Assembly: GCA_028641055.1 (NCBI GenBank)
Contig: CM054063.1
Coordinates: 176,706,756-176,770,755 of the forward strand
Direction: 5' to 3'
Source: Alopecurus myosuroides
Taxonomy: Eukaryota > Streptophyta > Magnoliopsida > Poales > Poaceae
DNA length: 64,000 nucleotides
Shown: one piece after another, positions 57,020-64,000 of the stretch
Numbering within the stretch: the stretch's first letter is position 1
Layout of the letters: each line of letters starts with the position of its first letter
Position numbers and translations under genes: made by a program
Notes under the pieces: model-generated
The model's input: only the letters and a program-made list of their open reading frames with translations
Database searches by the model: none
What the model was told of the DNA's origin: nothing

Positions 57020-60000
57020 TGCTGCTTCACCTCTGCGGGCTTCAGGCAATCAAGATGCTCCTCACGGAACTTCTTGTACTCTTCTGCGGAAAGAAACAAC
57101 ACGGTGAGAAGAGTAACCAAGAAAAAGGAGTAAAACAAGCGAGAAGACGGCAACTCACCTTCCAGCTCCTTGATTTTGCTCTCGGCGGAGGCAGTGAAGA
57201 CGTGGCAGTGCTGGTGCTGCTCCTGCAGTTCTTTGAGTTTGCCTGCAGAGTAAACAGAGTTAGAGCAAAGAGCAAATCCGGGCGTAAACACAAAACGCAC
57301 TAACCGAATAGCTAAAGGCTTACCTTCCATTGCAGAGAGTTGAAGGGCACGATCCACTGCCGCCTGCTCCGTTTCAGCGTCAGTCTTGTGCTCCTTCTCC
57401 AGGGCCTCAATGCGCCTCCTTGCGATGCTATGATTCCAGAGCAGCCGCCGGAACAGATTTGTCCTCTTCATGAGGCTATTCTGTGAAAATGAAAGAAAAG
57501 GAGTTAGATGGTTTTTTGAAGATTTGGCCCGAGAAGACGGCAACTCGGTTGAGTACTCGTCTACTCGGCCCGAATCTCGGGGACTGGGTAATGGATAAGG
57601 AGAAAAAGAAGGATAGAAGAGAAGAGAAGTTGCAACTCGGAACAAGCAAATGAAACTTACAGCGTATGTCTGTTCTAGGTCTTCGGCGGCCTTGCGGTGA
57701 ACGTATAGCTTCGTGGCCAGTGTGCTTGTAGTGGAGGAGATGGTCATGGGAGTGTAGCCCATGTCAGCTTTGTTCCAATCAATGCGCCAGTGGTCCAGTG
57801 GGCCCACGGTCATGCCGTCCCAAGTCTTGTTGCCATGGACGGCGCTTTCCCACACCTGGTCGATGAAGCCTACTCGGTCAATCATCTGCTCGAGCCCCTC
57901 GGAGTGCACCTCAGTCTCCTGGACCTCGCGTGAGTAGATCGAAAGGGCTTTCTTCTTATCCGGCAACTTGGAATCTACCGCTTTGGCCTGGGCGCCCTTC
58001 GTAAGGGCGATCCGTTGCTCGGTCTTGTTCAACTTGATACCGTGCTGCTTGGCCATCTGCACCATGTAGGGCAAGAAGCTGGGAACCTCTTGAGTGCTCG
58101 ATCCCTCGCCTGCGCCAGCAGAACTGCCAGAAGCTCCAATTGTAAGCTGCGCGCTCTTCGCAACAGCCTTCCCGGTTGATTTCGGCGGCGGCATCATAGC
58201 TGAATCCAGCGCAGCATTGCGCGGCGGATTCCTGCGGACTGGGGCGTCAGACGGGACGGCTTTCTTGGGAGGAGGGCTCGACGCGGTCTTCTGTGTGCTC
58301 TGCTTAGCTGGAGGGCTTGGTGCAGTCTTGGTCTTCTCGCTGGTCGTGGAGGGCTTGGTGCAGTAGGAGAAGTAGCCTGCTGGGTAGGCGGCACAGGGGG
58401 CCGGCTACCCGGCGCAGCATCCGGCTGCGCTTGGCCCTGCGGGTCTTGCTCTACCGCAGTCGTCTCAACCCGCTGCTCGGCAGCGGGATTCGGGCGTGCA
58501 TCTTCTGGTTCTTCTACCCGCGGCTGGGCCGCGGGGTCGTCTTGAACCGCAGCTTCGTCTTGCGGCTGCTCCAGGTTCTCATCCTGTCGCTCAAGGGCGG
58601 CATGATCTTGGTGCTCAGTTTCTTGGATGGTATTCTCCCCAGCTGAGGCAGCTGGGGGAGAAGAGGGCATCTCATCATGAGCAGCATCCTGCGCGCTCTG
58701 ATCCGCGCGGGCCTGCTGCTCCAAGTCCATGTCCTGGGCACCAGCGCCCATGTCCTCGGCGTTGGTGCCTTCTTCTTCTTCCTTCACGGGAGAGGGCGCA
58801 CGTGTCCTATCCCGTGCTGCTGGCTCATCCTCGTCCCCGGAAAGATCAATGAGCGACTCGAAGTCGATGGGTGATTTTCTCTTGGAGGTGGCGGGAGCCG
58901 CAGCAGCATCGGCATCCAAAGGATCACTGAAGGAGAAAGGGAGTTCGGAAAAAGAGGAGGGGAAGAGAACACCGAGAAGCAGCAGCAGAATATAACGTAG
59001 AAGGAAATTACCTACCCTTTGCGGGTAGGGAGTGGCCTTCTGCTTGAAACCTTCTTCTTCTTCTCGGGTTTCTTGGCCTTCTTGGCAGCGGGCTCTTGGG
59101 CACCGCTACCTGCCCTCTTCCGAGTGGTAGGAGCAGCCAAAGCGACGGGATCGACGTCGAGGACATCCTCGTCTTCCTCATCCGCATCGGGGTCATCTGC
59201 AGAGTAAAGGAGAAGAAGGAGTTGAGAAGCGGAAAGGAAATGGGATTGCGCTACTCGCAACTAGAGAGGCGAACTCAGTCACCTTCTTCGTCGTCCTCGG
59301 ACCAATCCCGAATGGACGCATCAACATGGTGCTTACCCTGCTGTTCGGTGTGAGGAACACAGAGGGTGGCCTGGGTGTCGTAGGCCGTCTCGTCGTCCTC
59401 TTCCCGGTCTTTGCTCCAGTTGCCCTCTAAGCGCTCCTCATTCTCAGCGAGCTGGCGGTCAATGTGCTGGAAAGAAAGGCAGGCAATACAAGTCAGTTGA
59501 GCAAAAGGCTAAGGGATCCTACCCGGTACGGAATGCAAACACAAAGCATATGAGTCCAGAAGCTCCTATTCGGAGTAGCATGCAAACACAAAGCATATTT
59601 GGCATATTTGGCTAAGGTTCTCTACTCAGCACGGCGTGCAAACACAAAGCACATAAAGCCAATGAGATGCTAGTGGTGTCCTACTCGGCGCAGCATGCAA
59701 AGACTAAGCATACTAAGCTGGAAAGCCACCTACTCGGTATCAGAATGCAGAAATGAAGCATAGAGTGCTAATCTGTCCGATTGGCTTGTCGCGGCTATAT
59801 GGCACGAAGCCGTATTGCCAGTTGTCGGTGAGGCCGGTCTTCATGATGGAGCGCGCCCAGACGGCTACGTCCGCTGTACTCAGCTCGAACGTGGTGGTCC
59901 TCGTGCAGTCCCTGCTGCCTCCCATGTAGCACATGAGGTGGGAGCGGCGCTGAAGCGGGAGCACCCGCCTCGAGATCCAACACGCGATGGGATCATCGCG

Positions 60001-61018
60001 TTTGAATCCCAACTCCCGCAGCTCGGCGAGGCGCTTCTCGATCTGAAGGATATCGCCTTCCAGCTTCGGCTTGTATCCCCAATTTTGCTGGGTGGGCGGC
60101 GTGTTCGTCCACTTGGGGAGCCCTATCCGGTCTGTGACCGGCGCTCCTTCTTCAGCAGGAACGTTCTTGACGTAGAAGAAGGTGCGCTGCCACTTGCGCA
60201 CTGTGTCGAGCCCCTTGATGCGCGGGTGGTTGACGGAGCTGCGCTGCAGCATCATCGCGCTTCCCGTCTTCCCTGGCTTGGGATGGTTGCACTGGACGCC
60301 TGAGGAATACATCAGCCAGGTGAGTCCCGGTAAGCCCACCAGCATTCAGAGTGGCAACCTAGGATACTAGATCTTCCGTTTGCACAACTTCTTCGGCGGA
60401 TAGCTGGTTCTTCGATGAGCTCATGCGAACCACCGGCTTGTCTAGATCCACTAGAGGAGAACCGTCGATGTTGGGCGAGTCCTTCGCGTAGAACCATCGA
60501 CTCCTCCACCCGGTGACGGAGTCGACAAAGCCCATCTTGAAGTAACCAGATTTCGGGCTGTTCTTGATGTTGCAGCCTCCAACCTCATGTGGATCATTGC
60601 TACTCGGCTGGGCCTTGATGTTGAAGTAGTATTTGAAGAGATCCAAGTGCGGTGCCACCCGAGGTAGCACTTGCACAACATGATGATGCACGCAATGTGC
60701 TACATCGAGTTCGGCGGGATATCGTGCAGTTGCACGCCGTACACCGCCATGAGCGCGAGAAAGAAAGGGTGAAGGGGAAAAGACACAACCCTAAGGATGT
60801 GGTCAACAAAAGCCACCGACTCGTTGGCCTCCGGAATTGGGCGTACCTCTGAGCCCGGGCGCCTCCATGAGCCGTCCTGGAGCAGCCCCTCATGCTCGAC
60901 GCTGGTGAGGAGCTTCGCGGTGCCAATGGACTTGGTCCACTTTCGGCCTTTTCGTTGTCGACCCTCCGCGCCGCTGGCCGCCGAAGAACCGCTATTCTTC
61001 CGGGTGTTCACCATGGTG

Positions 61019-61255
61019 TGAGATTGAAGGAGTTTGAGGAAGCGCAACAATGGCTCTGGTGCAGGGAGGAGAAAGCACATGCGGGAGCAAGGAGGAAGAA
61101 GGGGAAAATTTCACCTTTTCCCCCTCGCAGTATTTCTAGCCAGGTGAATCCATCCCTGTTGTTGGTTCTCTACTGGTCTAGATCGGCCCTACACGTGGCA
61201 TAGGAGGCATACCGTTTTGCCTCCACGCCGCCCACTACGCGAGGGAATCTAGGTG
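61019..61255. other. Upstream region of the Tat1 antisense gene
   Basis: Leader and promoter region of the minus-strand gene, purine/pyrimidine skewed (TTTTCCCCTTCTTCCTCC on the minus strand). No clear TATA box is seen. It ends where a new LTR starts. Confidence 0.45.
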
Positions 61256-64000
61256 TTGGGACCCCAAACTAGATGTCCGAGACCGCCAATATGCATACAC
61301 TCATGATCCCAGATCGACAGTCATGAGCAACATATTTAGAGAAGGTACAAACAGAGTTCGCATCCATTACACGAATAACATAGTCTTACACAAATGGTCT
61401 GTCGACCAAGTCTGAGACAACTGTCGCGCAGGACAGTGGCAAACACACAACACAACTACTTTATTCAGCGGAAGCAAACACAACGACTAGAACCCATGTC
61501 AACGCCTTAGCACCACAGGCTGATGACCAGGAGACGTTCTTAGTACGCGGGATCGTCATAATACTTCTCCTCAAAGGTGTCTTCCTGAGACGGCTCCTCA
61601 AAGTCTGACCAAGACAATAGCCAGGGACGAAACCATATGAGTACATTTGAATGTACTCGCAAGACACCCTAAATGAAAGCCCAACGAATGCAAGTATGCC
61701 ATATAAGTGGTAGGATGGCTGTTTAGTTAAGGCTAGTCTATCCATGATGAGTAGAAGACCCACCATGGTTGAACACTTTTTAGTTATTTTTATTGAAGAA
61801 GATACTTCAAAAGATAGAATGTTTCTCTTGTAGATATCGCATATCCACAAGGTTTTGATAAACCATTATCCATAAAAGAAAAGTTTTTCTCTTGAAAGAA
61901 CCCTTTTTGGAAAACACAACTCCGAGAACATCATGTCTCCGGTACCTCCAAGGTACGATCATTCCCTTTCCAGTACCTCCCAGGCACAACATCATAAACA
62001 CTTTCCAAGAACCTTTTTGAAAACATTGACACAATGCTAGCTACATGGCCATTCAACTATCCATATCCGAGGACGCGGCTATTCCGAATAGTTTTACTCT
62101 ACAGAGGTGTACACATTCCACAAGATCCAGTACATCCGCCGTGAACAACCACGGACTGTCCAAGACAGTATGCAAACATCATATAACTGGTCCTAAATAT
62201 CCACTATGCAAGCGCTAGTAAATGGCTACCTTTTCAACTGGGTTTGTTCTCCCCGGCACCGAGTGAGTCAGACGTATCGATCCGGTTTCCCCTGACAACA
62301 AACCACCATGGCAGGAGACCCAATTGTTGCAACCGGTGGCGAACTTAATCCCACACTCTGAATGTCCAGTTACTCCCTCATGGCGACAATTCGATTCAGG
62401 GGACTCTAACCCCTATTGCACATTGAGGTAGACACGGACTAATGCCGACAAGATTTTAGCTAGACCCCGTTCCCATATTGAGGTAATGTGGCAATACAGC
62501 TTGGTTGTCCGGTGAAGACTAGGTTATGTGTCATTTTTGGAAAAACAAGTCAAAAACACTTCTTCCTTCACAAACCTCCCTCGGACAAGGTCCCAGCTTT
62601 CCTCGGGGTTTCTCCAAAGACATAGGTTTTCCAAGTAAACACCAAGTTAAAATGTCCACTAAGGGACTTAAGTAAATTGAGTGATGGCTCCAAAATCCTA
62701 AAGGGCTTGGTAACACCAAGATTATGTAGTAGCTACAACACTCGATAAAAGCGATAACGGAAATTTCCACTTAAGATAATAGTTTAAAGACAACTTAAGT
62801 AAAAACTTCAGAAGTAAACCATGCATGATAGATAATGATAAGTAAAACAGTAGCAAGCATTTAGAGTGGCTTGCCTTGGCTCTGGTCTTGGTCACACTCT
62901 TGAAATAGACAAGAGTTGCAGAATACCACTTCAGTATTAACCGCTTCTTCGTTATCTAACGTCGTAAAAAGTAAAAAGAAAAACACTCAAGCAGCACAAG
63001 ACAAAGTCAAGCACAAGCTAATATAGCACACATACAACAAGCATTCACTCAAAAAGAAACACCCAAAAATAATAGCACTAAACTATGCTACAACACTCGA
63101 ACATGCATAAATAACATGCACAACATGGTATAGTTTTATGCAAGTCATGCATCAAACATATGGCATGAGTCCAGTGGGTGTACCACTCTCATACAAGGCC
63201 ATAAAGAGTGTAATGACTCTCTGGTCATCCACCAAAATGAGTGAAACATAATGAAAACAATCTAGGAAGCATCTATACAAGCATAAGAGAGTAAAACATG
63301 CATTTCTAAGAACATGCAAGCCATAACACACTTGTATACATGAAAGGAGCATGCAACCAGTAGCTAAGCATGTACATAATAGAATCATAACATACCATAC
63401 AAGGCATGGAAACAATCATGGCATGAAGGTAATCATGGCAAACAAATCTAGTACACATAGAAACTAGAAAACAAGCATAGATCTTAACATGCATGACCAA
63501 CCATGAAATTTTCATGAACAAGACTTATACTAATATGGTAGATCTACAAGATAACAATCATATGGAAGTGAAAACAACTCCTATATATGCTAGTAAGATC
63601 ACACAATGCATCTCCATACTTAACAAATATTAATAACATAATATTCACACAAGGCAGAATACTCCTAAAACTTGTAATGCATGCCAAAATTATTCCATAG
63701 CTGAAATCAGCACACCAAGCTAGGATATGATATATCTATACATACAGAAGCACATTCAAAAGGATTCATCTAAAAAATCATTTTAGAAAAAATCACAAAA
63801 ATCATTGAGTGGCTCTCTGGTCATTTACCAATCTGCATTTCATTTTTTTATAGGAATCTCAAGTGCATGTGAGGCCAACTGATCTAGTTAGGTATCAACA
63901 AGGCCTATCCATAGAGTTAAACCTCACTTCCATTGGATTCCTAAATAAAAAGTTATCTCATGTTTACACTTTCAGATAGGTTGTGTTCAAGATTGTTTAC
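61256..64000 (-). mobile_element. Gypsy-type LTR, minus strand, right end outside window
   Basis: The plus-strand TGTTGGGACCCCAAAC at 61256 would be the LTR end (..CCAACA) on the minus strand. Reading the minus strand toward it, a hairpin GAGTACATT-TG-AATGTACTC lies near 61640-61659, then an acidic frame ..FEEKYYDDPAY and a stop near 61540, the same order as in the LTR at 1-1760. No gag, pol or primer-binding site is seen in the 2.7 kb present, so the whole stretch may be a long LTR, as in the LARD class. ORFs here are short and unconvincing. Confidence 0.5.

Larger units (their letters stand above)
45742..61018 (-). pseudogene. Tat1 antisense gene, multi-exon, split by Tat2
   Basis: Begins at ATG near 61016 (MVNTRKNSGSSAASGAEGRQ), then FVDHILRVVSFPLHPFFLAL and VYGVQLHDIPPNSM, the motif of the domain annotated as putative gypsy-type transposon protein. 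A stop follows near 60700 and a frameshift near 60660. Later exons: NIKAQPSSNDPHEVGGCNIK (60600), NHPKPGKTGSAMMLQRSS to VPYSRDKPIGQIS (60290-59770), acidic and basic segments at 59460-58194 (DPDADEEDEDVLDVDPVALA), then 58197-57700 and three short helical exons to 57019 (REEHLDCLKPAEVKQQL). Tat2 sits inside an exon: the frame resumes beyond it at 47036 (ESQEAELKDKRDTKLEQLQV). The last intron is 46635-46741, and the last exon 45742-46634 carries an EDEDEDEDEDEDED run and ends at 45742. Function unknown. N-terminal lesions indicate a pseudogene. Confidence 0.75.
37317..61255 (+). mobile_element. Tat1: Tat-lineage Gypsy element, 3' LTR not present
   Basis: 5' LTR, primer-binding site, gag, protease, RT, RNase H, second (archaeal-type) RNase H and integrase on the plus strand, then a long antisense gene on the minus strand. 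The second RNase H and antisense gene mark the Tat lineage (relatives include Grande, Ogre and Retand). It is split by Tat2 at 47037-57014 and cut on the right at 61255 by another LTR, so its 3' LTR would lie outside the window. It inserted in the Athila-like LTR, with ACAAT at 37312-37316 as the likely target copy. Confidence 0.85.

Noticed and set aside
61256..64000. 3' LTR of Tat1
   Set aside because: Starts TGTTGGGACC and shares no sequence with the Tat1 5' LTR (TGTCGGGAGG); its motif order shows minus orientation.

Overview
This window is plant nuclear DNA, most likely from a grass of the Triticeae tribe (wheat, Aegilops, barley relatives). The grounds are Stowaway MITEs with CTCCCTCCGT ends, an Au-type SINE, a Maximus/SIRE-type Copia element, Tat-lineage and Athila-like Gypsy elements, and grass-type L1 LINEs. 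Almost everything is transposon-derived. I recognise only one probable host gene. All family calls are from memory and pattern recognition; no database search was run.

Layout. 1-1760 is the 3' part of a Gypsy-type LTR. 1958-2262 is a small MITE. 3340-6327 is a 5'-truncated, decayed L1 LINE. 6330-9377 holds MITE scraps and a 959-bp Mutator-like element with a perfect 9-bp target duplication (8042-9000). 9378-11043 is a two-exon kelch-repeat gene on the minus strand, broken by one extra base. 11044-15045 is intergenic with a Copia LTR end, degenerate tandem repeats and a Harbinger-type MITE. 15046-15830 is a probable Mutator-like element. 16130-18640 is an unusual purine-rich tandem array with a period near 355 bp. 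18780-20460 has three Stowaway elements and an Au SINE with an 18-bp target duplication.

From 21676 onward the window is a nest of retrotransposons. A minus-strand Athila-like LTR abuts an L1 LINE (23213-25256). A Harbinger-type element (25347-26472) is cut by a Copia element (26473-35410). That Copia is cut by a Gypsy LTR (35411-35977), which is cut by an Athila-like LTR (35978-37316), which is cut by a Tat-lineage Gypsy (Tat1, 37317-61255). Tat1 in turn carries a complete young second Tat element (Tat2, 47037-57014, minus strand). On the right Tat1 is cut by another LTR (61256-64000). Only the left flank of most of these insertions is visible.

Tat1 keeps gag, protease, RT, both RNase H domains and integrase in one reading frame interrupted by five stops, plus a long antisense gene downstream. 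Tat2 has 479-bp LTRs differing at three positions and an intact gag-protease ORF, but almost no RT, RNase H or integrase. Its antisense gene is an eight-exon gene that splices to an uninterrupted 845-codon frame with canonical GT-AG introns, a TATA box and a probable 5'-UTR intron. Tat2 therefore looks like a recently moved non-autonomous element that depends on a partner for its enzymes while preserving Gag and a spliced antisense gene. This is the most interesting object in the window.
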